A DNA stretch of 64,000 nucleotides from Pseudogymnoascus destructans (taxonomy: Eukaryota > Ascomycota > Leotiomycetes > Thelebolales > Thelebolaceae). Positions 10,062-19,567 of this stretch are shown piece after piece. Both the position numbers and the translations under genes were made by a program. The DNA lies in contig NW_020167526.1 of the NCBI RefSeq assembly GCF_001641265.1, forward strand, positions 1,178,001-1,242,000. The letters are read 5' to 3'. How positions within the stretch are numbered: the stretch's first letter is position 1; every line of letters begins with the position of its first letter. The notes beneath the pieces are model-generated. The model was given only the letters and a program-made list of their open reading frames with translations. It did not search any database and had not been told where the DNA came from.

Positions 10062-10986
10062 TGTAATGGTGGGTGCACCAGATGTGAGAATCTAGCCACC
10101 CAAGGAAGGGATGATTTTACTAAGACAACACACTGTCTTAGGAAACAGAGCCAAAGGGTTGTAGCTTAGACTATTCCACAACGCAGCAATCAGGTGTGTG
10201 ATGTAGTGAAGTGGTTCAGACAAGTTGCAACAAATGTTGAGTCTGGGAACTCAGGGGTAAGTCAGAGGTTAACACCTCACTGACTTTTCAGAAACAAGGA
10301 GTAACAAGATGAATGCTTGGAAGCTTGGAAAAGACGTGGAAGTATGTGATAGTCGATTTACTGTATTGTCTGCTTGCCCTTTCTTAAGGAAAGGGCAATC
10401 CTATTTATGCTAAAGGAGTGTAGTTCTCTCATTTTCCAAGACTTTCCATGATTACCAGGCTTGGTAACTGTAGTCGACGTAAGAGAATCCCATAGAACCA
10501 TCTCTTAGGTTCGTAGCCTATAGGAAGTAAAAGGAGGTCCAAGGTCAGAGTACCCCTATAGACAAATTATGTCATAGACAAATTATGTCATAGACAAATT
10601 ATGTCATAACTTAACCAATCTTGTGGGTAACTAAAGAGCGATGACATGTAATGAATCATAGAGGTTCGTAGGAGCTTTTAGAGCTATCGTTCATGCTCCT
10701 AGGCCTCTAGTTGGTAGAGATATGTCATGTGGTAATATGAGTGATGTCATGTAATGAATCATAGAGGGTTGTAGAGATATGCTATGTGGTAATATCGGCC
10801 CAGTAACTAAGGAGCGATGACGTGTAATGAATCATAGATGGTTGTAACAATCGTTGAGTAGTATTGCTCTTGTTGTTGGTGTGATAAGCCAAAATATGTA
10901 TAGTGACTTGTAGGTTTGAGGAGGAGATTTCCAAGTTTGCTCTTGAGTTTGATAGCAAACTGAGTGCAACGAATGTCAGTATGACA
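10062..10986 (-). repeat. Gypsy-1-family LTR, reverse orientation, no target duplication
   Basis: Reads TGTAATGGTGGGTGCACC to …CAGTATGACA, the reverse complement of the Gypsy-1 LTR, 925 bp, with clear differences. The flanking 5-mers are CACTG and TGCCA, which do not match. The left flank is gag-like and the right flank is RNase H-like from an older Gypsy element, so sequence between them is missing. It has three tandem copies of an ATGACATAATTTGTCT-type unit where Gypsy-1 has one. Confidence 0.9.
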
Positions 10987-11580
10987 TGCCAGTCCAAGTT
11001 TTGTCAGATCACAAGAGTCTTGAATACTTCATGACAACAAAGAAGCTTACTCAAAGGCAAGCTCGATGGGCTGAGGGTCTGTCAAGGTTTAACTTTCAAA
11101 TTATATATCGACCTGGGAAACAGAACGAAAAAGCAGATGCATTAACTCGAAGACCAGGAGATAGACCAGAAGGGAACGAAGAAGATGACCAAAAACAACA
11201 ACTTCAAACACTGCTACCACTCAAGAGACTCCATCCAGACCTCCAAGAGATAAGGAAATTCCAAGATGCTAAGGTGAATCAAGACATCCAACTCGCGCCA
11301 GTCCACCTACAGGAAGCAGGTATTCTAGACAAAATCCAAACTGCGCAACTTCAAGACAGCTTATGCAAAGACACTATTCAGAAGCTTCAGAATGGAGAAC
11401 GAAACAGTCCAGACATAGCTCTAGCATATTGCGAGGTGAAGGAAGGGCTCTTATATTATCAATAGAGTCTGTGTTCCAGAAAGTGCTCATGTCGAACTCT
11501 TACAAGAAATTCATGACCAACCAGCAATGGGACACCCTGGCATTGGGAAGATGATTCGGGTCATCAAAAGACAGTATTAG
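10987..11580 (+). pseudogene. Old Gypsy pol relic (RNase H to integrase zinc region)
   Basis: The frame 10986-11465 reads VQVLSDHKSLEYFMTTKKL followed by RQARWAE…IIYRPGKQNEKADALTRR, the standard end of Ty3/Gypsy RNase H. It continues towards the integrase zinc domain, with a frame break after EGLLYYQ near 11463; VLMSNSY…HDQPAMGHPGIGK-like sequence follows in another frame. Reverse transcriptase and protease are absent. Probably the same old element as the gag relic ending at 10061, with the middle deleted at the LTR. Confidence 0.75.
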
Positions 11581-11747
11581 ACAACTTGTCTAAACCACTC
11601 CACTACATCATACACCTGATTGCTGCATTGTGGAATAGTCTAAGCTACGACCCTTTGGCTCTGTTTCCTAAGACAGTGTGTTGTCTTAGTAAAATCACCC
11701 CTTCCTTGGGTGGCTAGATTCTCACATCTGGTGCACCCACCATTACA
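11581..11747 (+). repeat. Gypsy-1-family LTR fragment (3' end only)
   Basis: Matches the last ~167 bp of the Gypsy-1 LTR, from ACAACTTGTCTAAACCAC to CCATTACA, including the CTAAGACA/TGTCTTAG hairpin. The 5' part of the LTR is missing. Confidence 0.85.
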
Positions 11748-12136
11748 CAGGTGATCTAAATACAGTATATTTCAATAGTCAACAAGTGATTGTTTAGCGT
11801 GGTAAAATTTGCAAGAAGGAGTATCATAAGGTAGGTGGAATGAGAGGCCTAAAGAAGCACTTGTTAAAGTATCACTCTATTACAGATCTAAAGGAAGAGA
11901 CTAAGTTGCTTGTACAAACCATGTCAATTGCAGAAGCTTTTGAACAAGGTTAAGAGGCCTTGCTTTATACAAAGCGTCATAAGGTTCATAAGTCTTTTGA
12001 TATTGCAACTTTTCAACAGCTCTTTATATAATGGATTGCATGCTGTTCCCTTCCTCTATGAATGTTAGAAAGGCCAGAATTCCAAGAGCTTCTTATGTTT
12101 CTAAAACTAGAAGCTAAGAGTGCACTTCTAGCTAAT
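11748..12136 (+). pseudogene. hAT transposase relic, N-terminal part
   Basis: Fragments read GGMRGLKKHLLKYHSITDLKEE, then SIAEAFEQG*EALLYTKRHK, then FDIATFQQLFIQWI…LERPEFQELLMFLK. This is the order seen in fungal hAT transposases: BED-type zinc finger, linker, then the start of the catalytic region. Stops and AT-biased changes show it is dead. It is cut at 12136 by a solo LTR and resumes at 12621. Confidence 0.65.
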
Positions 12137-12620
12137 TATAACGCTAACTTCTAAACGATAGAAGACACAGAGGTTTCTTGCGTAAGGTTGACTTAACAGA
12201 GGCAGTAGGGGATTAAACACAAAGGCTTTCTAAGTAACACATTACAGTATTGTAAAGATACTATATTAATTTGAGCATGAAGCTCCTATCTAAGGAAATA
12301 CTATCTACTTATATAGTGGCGTTATGCCTTACTAATCCTGTCTGGTCTATAGACCATGTAGGATCAGTTGTGTCCCGTGACCTCCTCGTGACTTACAGAT
12401 CCTGTCTGGTATATAGACCATGTGAGATCGGTCACGTCCTATGACCTCCTTATGACTCACAGATCCTATCTAGTCTATAGACCATGTAGGATTAGTCATG
12501 TGGTCCTAGTCTTGTGGCTGCTTCATGACTCGTGTATGACTCATATGTGATCTATGACCATAGCCTTTCCTAACTCACATATTCCTTAACTTAGCACTAT
12601 AGGTAGGGTGAGCTGTAACA
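12137..12620 (-). repeat. Solo LTR related to Gypsy-2, with CTAAT target duplication
   Basis: The first ~190 bp match the reverse complement of the Gypsy-2 LTR 3' end (…AACGCTAACTTCTAAACGATAG… to ACTTATATAGTGGCGT). The rest contains about three imperfect copies of a ~67-bp unit with ATCCTGTCTGGTCTATAGACCATG at 12336-12490, the position where the Gypsy-2 LTR also has a tandem repeat. It ends GTAACA. CTAAT is duplicated exactly at 12132-12136 and 12621-12625. The first dinucleotide has decayed to TA. Confidence 0.8.
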
Positions 12621-13034
12621 CTAATCATGAAACCATGCATAACTAGACTATAGAGTCCTTTTGTGTAGAGATATGTCAAGTACAACAAGCTGTTCATGGG
12701 GCTATTTCAAAGATTCATTTCACAGTTGATTTATGGATGTCAACAAACTCCCTCGCTCTACTCAGAATAATAGCACATTACTTTGCTAAAGATGGTCAGC
12801 TTTAACAGTCAGTTCTAGCACTACGAGAATTAGAAGGTTAGCATATAGGGGCAAACCAATCATAGCTCATTCTAAAAGTAATTAATGAGTTTGGTATTGC
12901 AAGCAAAGTTGGGTATTTTATGATGGATAATGCAGAAACCAACAAGACAATGATGCAGAGACTTTTAGCTTGTTAGTACTCTCTCCTATATTTATACTAT
13001 TAATATTAACATTTAGTATAGCTTTAGAGGAGCG
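12621..13034 (+). pseudogene. hAT transposase relic, catalytic part
   Basis: Reads SKIHFTVDLWMSTNSLALLRIIAHYF followed by QSVLALRELEG and ASKVGYFMMDNAETNK. It aligns with SQSKIHLTVDLWTSPN…VGYFMMDN in the hAT transposase on the minus strand near 46200-46510. It continues the relic interrupted at 12136, carries stops, and is cut at 13035 by a reverse LTR. Confidence 0.75.
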
Positions 13035-13578
13035 TGTAATGGTGGGTGCACCAGATGTGAGAATCTAGCCACCCAGGGGAAGGGATGATTTTACTAAGAC
13101 AACACACTGTCTTAGGAAACAGAGCCAAAGGGTCATAGCTTAGACTATTCCACAACGCAGCAATCAGGTGTATGATGTAGTGGAGTGGTTTAGACAAGTT
13201 GTAACAAATGTTGAGTCTGAGAACTCAGGGATAAGTCAGAGGTTAGCACCTCACTGACTTTTCAGAAACAAGGAGTAACAGGATTAATGCTTGGAAGATT
13301 GGAAAAGACGTAGAAGTATGTGATAGTCGATTTACTGTATTGTCTGCTTGCCCTTTCGTAAGGAAAGGGCAATCCTATTTATGCCAAAGGAGTGTAGTTC
13401 TCTCATTTTCCAAGACTTTCCATGACTAACCAGGCTTGGTAACTGTAGTAAACGTAAGAGAATCCCATAGAATCATCTCCTAGGTTCCTAGCCTATAGGA
13501 AGTGAAAGGAGGTCCAAGGTCAGAGTACCCCTATAGACAAATTATGTCATAACTTAACCAATCTTGTGGTTAACTAAG
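13035..13578 (-). repeat. Gypsy-1-family LTR, reverse, left half (split by Gypsy-2)
   Basis: Reverse-complement LTR starting TGTAATGGTGGGTGCACC. It runs to GTTAACTAAG, where Gypsy-2 was inserted, and resumes at 20582. The flanks of the rejoined LTR (GAGCG and ACCTG) do not match. Confidence 0.9.
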
Positions 13579-14053
13579 TGTTACGACGGAACAAGAAGGC
13601 TGGCCAACTACAGGACAGGAAGGAGGGAGGTCGCATGAGACCGGCCCTGGTACCTGGAGGGGCAGCGGGGAATAGTAGTTCTGAAAGTATCACGTGACGG
13701 ACTCGCAGGATGATGAGAAGAGTCCTAAGAGTCCAGGACTCCGAGGACTCGAGTGAGTTCCCAGGAGTCCACTAGGCACGTGATGGACTCGCAGGATGAT
13801 GAGAAGAGTCCTAAGAGTCCAGGACTCCGAGGACTCGAGTGAGTTCCCAAGAGTCCACTAGGCACGACACCACTATATAAGTAGATAGTATTTCCTTAGA
13901 TAGGAGCTTCGTGCTCAACTCAATACAGTATTTGTTATATACTAGTAACGTGTTACTTGAAGCCTTTGTGTCTGATCCCCTGCCTCCTCTGATAAGTAAA
14001 CCTTTACGCAAGAGAACCTCTGTGTCTTCTATCGTTTAGAAGTCAGCGTTACA
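13579..14053 (+). repeat. Gypsy-2 5' LTR
   Basis: 475 bp, TG…CA. The U3 part holds a direct repeat of about 80 bp (GTGA-C/T-GGACTCGCAGGATGATGAG…, about 13693-13865) in two copies. TATATAA is at 13874-13880, and GTGCTCAA, the inferred transcript start, is at 13911-13918. Confidence 0.95.
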
Positions 14054-14055
14054 CT

Positions 14056-14063
14056 TTGAGCAC
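14056..14063 (+). promoter_or_regulatory. Gypsy-2 primer-binding site (self-priming type)
   Basis: TTGAGCAC starts two bases after the LTR end and is the reverse complement of GTGCTCAA at 13911-13918, which lies about 31 nt after the TATATAA box. The arrangement is the same as in Gypsy-1. Confidence 0.45.
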
Positions 14064-14099
14064 CACTTCTACGAGGTACCGGCTTACACACAAAGCAAC

Positions 14100-16037
14100 A
14101 TGTCTGTCGTCAGTTCGAAGGGGAAAACCCCCACCACGCCAACTTCGTCTCAGAGGTCTAAGCCTGAGAATGAAGAGATGCCCGACGCACCCACCGTCAA
14201 CGAACTCAAGGAAACTCTACGCGTCAAGTTGCCCGACACTTACTCCGGCAACCGAAAGGAACTTGAGGTGTTTTTGCTACAGGTCGAACTGTACCAGCAC
14301 TTCAATGACGAGAAGTTTCCCACCCAGGAGAGCTATGCCCTGTGGACTGCGTCCTACCTTAGGGGGGAAGCCCTGCGATGGATCGAACCATTCCTCAAGG
14401 ATTATTTCAAATATGAGAGTACCAATGGAAGCATGGCAACTACGCAGACTATGTTTGGCAGCTGGAAAGGATTCTGTAAGGAAATCCGACGCATGTTCGG
14501 AGACATCGATGAGATCAAGACCGCAGAAGACCATCTGTTTGCACTTAAGCAGACTGGCAGCGCCCTCACGTACTCCACAGAATTCCAGAGATACGGCAAT
14601 CAGACAGGATGGGACGCCAGCGCACTCATCAGCCACTACCGACGTGGGCTGAAGAGCCATATACGTATGGAACTTGCCCGTTTGGAACAACAACCAACGG
14701 ACATGGTAGCGCTAATCGAACATACGGTCCGAATCGACAATCGACTATACGAATTCCAGAAGGAACGTCGGACCTATGACAAGCCCAAGAAAAGTTACCC
14801 CTACCGGGGAAACGAGGGCAGACGACGGGATCAACACCCGCGAGACAACCGTTGGTCGGACCCAATGGAACTCGATGCCACGTTCAAACCTGGACGACCC
14901 CGTGACCCTAAGAAAGACAGACAATTCAAGGAACGACTCTGTTTTAACTGCGACAAGCCAGGCCACATGGCCCGAGACTGCAGACAGCCAAAGAAAGGGA
15001 ACGGCGGACGCAAAGTCAGCAAACAACTCAATGCCACCTGGACAGGACAGTTGAATGCAACGTTTGTGAGCAAACAGGACTGGGGAATAAACGGCGAAAG
15101 CACCCCAGAAGACGAGAGCTCAGACGAAGGGTCGGAGGCGGAATCGTTCACCGTCTCGGAACAGGAGACCTTCGATGAACTCGCACCTACGGAACCAATG
15201 AGTCCACGGTGCAAGAGCGTAGTAAGACGCATGGCAAAACACGCCCATGCGAAGATTAGGGCCGAACGAGACAAGCCCAGCGGCCAGAGGAGAATCCCCA
15301 CGCTTAAAGGCATCTACGGGAACCTGTTACAGGAACTTCCGTTAAAGTGCAAGGTGGACGACTGCAAGGATGACCTCTGGAGATACTACGACCAACTAAC
15401 GAATACCCGCAGGCTGCTTGGCACGTCCCAAGACGTAGCTAAGTTGGAAGCCCAAGAAGCGGAAGAACTGGAGAAGGATGTCGAGCATATGGCTAAACTG
15501 AAGTATATGAAAAGCGTCGAACTTTACTACCAGGACCGCAGGAAAGCCCTGAAGAAGTATGACGAGAAAGCCAGAGATATGCTCCGACGGGAAAATGCGA
15601 GACCCACTCCACGCATCGAAAGGAGAGCCATGGAGCAACTAGACACGTTCTCCATGCCTCCGAGGGAAGATAGTGCATGGGTGAGAGGACAGCGGGAACT
15701 ATCAACGACAGACGCAACAGAGACTGATCATCCCTGGCACGCGTATGTCTACTGGGAGTATTGCAGCGAAGATGACTGCAAGCTCCACTGGAAAAAGAAA
15801 CACCAGAATCAGTTGTTTCCCCGATCCTCGCCCAGGATACACTTCAGAGACGCAGAGCAAGTTCACGCCCTCAGGCGAAGCCAGTCTGAAGGGGACTTGC
15901 CTATCAAAAGCGAACAGGTATACAAGAAATACCCACATCTGCTAGACGAAGCAGAAGAGCGAGGGAAACGATCTCCCCAAGGACCACCATTGGAAGCGGA
16001 TGAATACTATCCTTCCTCGGACGAGTCAAAAAACTAG
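14100..16037 (+). CDS. Gypsy-2 Gag (645 aa)
   Basis: Retrotransposon capsid/nucleocapsid protein. The N-terminal Gag core has LPDTYSGNRKELEVFLLQVELY (about residues 40-62) and FCKEIRRMFGDIDE. The CCHC zinc knuckle CFNCDKPGHMARDC is at about residue 281. The long C-terminal half is acidic, then rich in charged helix-forming sequence (coiled-coil-like, about 430-520). It ends with a C-x4-C-x2-H-x4-H motif (YCSEDDCKLHWKKKH, about 553-567). The final codons TCA AAA AAC TAG form a -1 slippery site abutting the stop. Gag of 645 aa is long for the family; the extra C-terminal region is not one I can assign. Confidence 0.92.
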   Translation: MSVVSSKGKTPTTPTSSQRSKPENEEMPDAPTVNELKETLRVKLPDTYSGNRKELEVFLLQVELYQHFNDEKFPTQESYALWTASYLRGEALRWIEPFLKDYFKYESTNGSMATTQTMFGSWKGFCKEIRRMFGDIDEIKTAEDHLFALKQTGSALTYSTEFQRYGNQTGWDASALISHYRRGLKSHIRMELARLEQQPTDMVALIEHTVRIDNRLYEFQKERRTYDKPKKSYPYRGNEGRRRDQHPRDNRWSDPMELDATFKPGRPRDPKKDRQFKERLCFNCDKPGHMARDCRQPKKGNGGRKVSKQLNATWTGQLNATFVSKQDWGINGESTPEDESSDEGSEAESFTVSEQETFDELAPTEPMSPRCKSVVRRMAKHAHAKIRAERDKPSGQRRIPTLKGIYGNLLQELPLKCKVDDCKDDLWRYYDQLTNTRRLLGTSQDVAKLEAQEAEELEKDVEHMAKLKYMKSVELYYQDRRKALKKYDEKARDMLRRENARPTPRIERRAMEQLDTFSMPPREDSAWVRGQRELSTTDATETDHPWHAYVYWEYCSEDDCKLHWKKKHQNQLFPRSSPRIHFRDAEQVHALRRSQSEGDLPIKSEQVYKKYPHLLDEAEERGKRSPQGPPLEADEYYPSSDESKN

Positions 16038-16084
16038 GAGTCCTCGACGGTAGGCCACCGGCGAGCGACACGAAGAGGCCTAGT
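16028..16084 (+). promoter_or_regulatory. Gypsy-2 -1 frameshift signal between gag and pol
   Basis: The heptamer A AAA AAC (16028-16034) is in the correct phase of the gag frame and is followed at once by the TAG stop. Slipping back one base continues as CTA GGA GTC in the pol frame, which stays open through to the pol ATG at 16115. Downstream can fold: ACTAGG (16033-16038) pairs with CCTAGT (16079-16084), CCTC (16042-16045) with GAGG (16075-16078), and CGGT (16048-16051) with ACCG (16057-16060). Confidence 0.75.
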
Positions 16085-16114
16085 ACAGACCAGCTATGCG
16101 CCACGACGGGCAGC

Positions 16115-19100
16115 ATGCAACTATATGTGGTCGCTAAGATACAACAGCGACACCTCCGAGCAATGATTGACTCAGGAGCGACGGGCAACTTTATGACAAA
16201 GAAAGTAGCAGACACGCAAGGTTTCAAGACGCAATTGAAAACCGAACCATACCCGTTAATGGTCGTAGATGGAGAGCCCATCTCGACTAATGAAGGAATG
16301 GTGACCCACGAAACGGTCCCATTGGAAATGGTCATGCTACACGGGCACAAGGAAACGATTCAGTTTGACATCGTGCACATGGACAACCATGCGTGCATCC
16401 TTGGTGTGCCATGGCTCAAGAAACACAACCCCCAGATCGACTGGTGGAACGAGAAAGTTGTGATGAGCCAGTGCGCGTGTGAACAACGGACGGACACGCG
16501 ACAACGGGAGAAACCCTCCCAGGGCCGGAAGGAGTTATGTGCAACCTCCGAGCTCGATGACCTAGCCCAGGCATCCTCACCGACGAGTATACCGGTGGAG
16601 TACAAGGAATACGAGCAATTATTCCAGGAAGGCCCTAAGAACGAGGCGCTTCCTAAGCACCAACCATGGGATCACGAGATACCTTTGGAGAAAGACAAGA
16701 GTCCACCGTTCGGACCAATATATCAGCTATCGGAAAAGGAGCTGAAGGTACTTAAGGAGTACATCGATGATAACCTAGCGAAAGGATTCATCAGACCATC
16801 CACATCACCAGCAGGAAGTCCGGTGCTTTTCGTACCAAAGAAAGACGGCTCCCTACGGTTATGTGTGGACTATCGAGCGTTGAACAACATCACAATCAAG
16901 GACAGGTATGCCCTGCCGTTAATCAACGAACTACACGATAGATTTCAAGGAGCAAAGATCTTCAGTAAGCTAGATCTGCGAGGAGCATACAACCTGATCC
17001 GAATCAAGGCTGGGGAAGAGTGGAAAACAGCATTCCGCACCCGCTATGGCCTATTCGAGTATCAAGTCATGCCCTTTGGGCTAACAAATGCACCCGCATC
17101 TATGCAACGACTGATGAATGATGCTTTGCATGAATACTTAGACATCTTTACCATTGTCTACCTAGACGATGTCCTGGTGTATTCAGCAACCAAGGAGGAG
17201 CATGTCAAGCATGTCAAACTCGTCCTGAAGAAACTAAAGGAGTACAGCTTACTCCTCAAACCAGAGAAGTGCGAGTTCCATAAAAACCAAGTCGAATTCT
17301 TGGGTTACATTATTGGAACGCACGGCATCAAGATGGACCAAGCAAAAGTAACGGCAGTGTTGGAATGGCCAACACCGACCACGGTCAAGGAAGTGCAAGC
17401 CTTCCTAGGCTTCGCCAACTTCTACCGAAGATTCATCTCGGGATATTCCAAGGTAGCTCAACCACTCACGGAGCTTACCAGAAAGGATCTCGAATTCAAA
17501 TGGACGGACAAGGCAGAGGCTGCTTTCCAGGAACTTAAGACGAAGTTCACGGAAGCACCTATCCTTGCTACATTTGACCCTGCAAAGAAGATCATCCTCG
17601 AAACGGACTCTTCTGACTTCGCAATTGGAGCATGTCTGAATCAACCAGACGAGAATAGTAAGTTCAAACCAATTGCGTACTACTCTAGGAAACTGTCACC
17701 CGCGGAACTTAATTACGACATCCACGACAAAGAGCTACTGGCTATTGTCGTTGCCTTTGAGCAGTGGCGAGTATATCTTGAGGGACCCACCTACCCTGTG
17801 CAAGTATGGACGGATCACAAGAACCTCATATACTTCACCACGACCAAGGTTTTAAACCGCAGACAAGTCCGCTGGGCAGAAACCCTCGCAGCCTACAACT
17901 TCACGATAACCTATCGCAAGGGCTCCGAGAATGCAAGAGCAGATGCTCTCAGCAGACGGACCGACTACGCCGGCCCAAAGGAAGAAAGACCTAGAGCAAT
18001 TCTGAAGAAAACAGATTCAGGAATACAGTACAACGAGTTACTAGCGACGATCTCAGTCATCGAAGATACAGAACTCGAGGAAAGACTCAAGAAAGCTTAC
18101 GCAACAGACGAATGCGCCAAGCGAGTCTTGTCCAAAGTCGAAGGCGACTTCACCATCGACGAACAAGGATTGATTCGATACAAAGGGTTAGTGTATGTCC
18201 CAAGTCAAATGAGACGCCCGCTGGTGCAAGAACAACACTCGTTACCAGCACACGGTCATCAGGGAGTAACACGAACCTTCGAACGAATCACCCGACACTA
18301 CTACTTCCCAGGTATGAGGAAGCAGGTAGAGACAGTGGTAAGAGAGTGCGACATTTGCAGCAAGTCAAAATCCAATAGGCATCTGCCATACGGACAACTC
18401 AAGTCGACACCAGTACCAAAAGGAGCGTGGAAATCAATAGCTTTGGACTTCATCGTCAAGCTTCCACCCTCCAAGGACCCGTTAACAGGAATAGAATACG
18501 ACTCTATCCTCATCATCACGGAAAGACTCACGAAATATGGGAAGTTTATACCATATCTAGAAGCTAGCGACGCCGAGGCGCTCGCATATACCTTCATTCG
18601 AGTCATATTAGCCGATCATGGGATGCCAGAAGAAATCATCTCAGATAGAGACAAGCTCTTTACTTCGAAATTCTGGAAATCATTGATGGCGCTACTGGGA
18701 ACAAATCATAAGCTATCAACAGCTTTTCATCCCCAGACAGACGGCCAAACAGAAAGATTAAATCAGACCCTTGAACAGTACCTGCGAAGCTATGTCAATC
18801 ATCAACAGGATAACTGGGTTCAGATCTTACCCATCGCACAGTTTGCATATAACAGCGCGATGACAGAAGCAACGAAAGTCTCACCGTTCTTTGCCAATTA
18901 TGGCTACCAGCCAGAAGCATATAGGCAACCAAGACCGGATGAATCACGAGCTGAACAAGCCCTGATCGTGGTGGAACAACTGAAATCGTTCCACGAACAA
19001 CTTGCGACGGACATCCAATTCTTAAATGAACGATCCGCCGCATACGCAAACAAGAAGCGCAGTATGGAACCTGCCTTCAAGGAGGGGGATAAAGTATACC

Positions 19101-19372
19101 TACTCCGGAAACATATCAAAACGAAACGACCAAGCACAAAGTTGGACTTCAAGAAATTGGGACCATTCAAAATATTGAACAAAGTCAGCTCAGTTAATTA
19201 CAGACTGCAGCTACCCAAGAAGTCTAGACTACACCCGGTATTTCATGTCTCACTACTGGAACCAGCAAGAGGAAATACCCCAATTGCGACCGACACCGAA
19301 CTCCAACCCGAGAATGAGATAATCGAATATGAGGTCGAAGCGATCCTAAACAGAAGGTTAGTAGGACGTTGA
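16115..19372 (+). CDS. Gypsy-2 Pol (protease, RT, RNase H, integrase), truncated before the chromodomain
   Basis: Probably expressed as Gag-Pol by -1 frameshifting from 16028; the ATG at 16115 is internal to that fusion. Domains in order: aspartic protease (DSGATGNF, about residue 18); reverse transcriptase (SLRLCVDYRALN, YLDDVLVYS at nt about 17158-17184); RNase H (ETDSSDFAIGACL); an HHCC zinc domain and integrase core (LDFIVKLPP, IISDRDKLF, HPQTDGQTERLNQ); and a linker domain to EYEVEAILNRRLVGR. A TGA at 19370-19372 stops the frame. The same frame continues as EEFLIKWENYEPTDNSWEP, the chromodomain. The stop differs from an Arg CGA codon by one base. All catalytic motifs are intact. Confidence 0.9.
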   Translation: MQLYVVAKIQQRHLRAMIDSGATGNFMTKKVADTQGFKTQLKTEPYPLMVVDGEPISTNEGMVTHETVPLEMVMLHGHKETIQFDIVHMDNHACILGVPWLKKHNPQIDWWNEKVVMSQCACEQRTDTRQREKPSQGRKELCATSELDDLAQASSPTSIPVEYKEYEQLFQEGPKNEALPKHQPWDHEIPLEKDKSPPFGPIYQLSEKELKVLKEYIDDNLAKGFIRPSTSPAGSPVLFVPKKDGSLRLCVDYRALNNITIKDRYALPLINELHDRFQGAKIFSKLDLRGAYNLIRIKAGEEWKTAFRTRYGLFEYQVMPFGLTNAPASMQRLMNDALHEYLDIFTIVYLDDVLVYSATKEEHVKHVKLVLKKLKEYSLLLKPEKCEFHKNQVEFLGYIIGTHGIKMDQAKVTAVLEWPTPTTVKEVQAFLGFANFYRRFISGYSKVAQPLTELTRKDLEFKWTDKAEAAFQELKTKFTEAPILATFDPAKKIILETDSSDFAIGACLNQPDENSKFKPIAYYSRKLSPAELNYDIHDKELLAIVVAFEQWRVYLEGPTYPVQVWTDHKNLIYFTTTKVLNRRQVRWAETLAAYNFTITYRKGSENARADALSRRTDYAGPKEERPRAILKKTDSGIQYNELLATISVIEDTELEERLKKAYATDECAKRVLSKVEGDFTIDEQGLIRYKGLVYVPSQMRRPLVQEQHSLPAHGHQGVTRTFERITRHYYFPGMRKQVETVVRECDICSKSKSNRHLPYGQLKSTPVPKGAWKSIALDFIVKLPPSKDPLTGIEYDSILIITERLTKYGKFIPYLEASDAEALAYTFIRVILADHGMPEEIISDRDKLFTSKFWKSLMALLGTNHKLSTAFHPQTDGQTERLNQTLEQYLRSYVNHQQDNWVQILPIAQFAYNSAMTEATKVSPFFANYGYQPEAYRQPRPDESRAEQALIVVEQLKSFHEQLATDIQFLNERSAAYANKKRSMEPAFKEGDKVYLLRKHIKTKRPSTKLDFKKLGPFKILNKVSSVNYRLQLPKKSRLHPVFHVSLLEPARGNTPIATDTELQPENEIIEYEVEAILNRRLVGR

Positions 19373-19567
19373 GAAGAGTTTTTGATAAAATGGGAAAATT
19401 ACGAACCTACGGATAATTCGTGGGAACCAACAAGGAACATCAGCAAAGAACTGCTGGAGGAATATCGACGCCGCCATCCGCCAGCCATTGATCCCAAGAT
19501 GCAGGGGAGTAGGCCAGTGGATCGGAGGAAGCGGGGGTCCCGGTCACAGACGAGGAGGCAGCGCTAA
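19373..19567 (+). pseudogene. Gypsy-2 chromodomain cut off by a nonsense codon
   Basis: In frame with pol after the TGA. It encodes EEFLIKWENY and NSWEPTRNI, typical chromodomain core residues (aromatic W and Y, NTWEP-like end), then a basic tail ending QTRRQR and a normal stop. Without readthrough the integrase loses its chromatin-reading module. The last ~128 bp overlap the antisense gene. Confidence 0.8.

Noticed and set aside
14056..14652. Alternative plus-strand frame overlapping gag
   Set aside because: Shadow frame of gag; the overlapping frame holds the Gag core and zinc knuckle.
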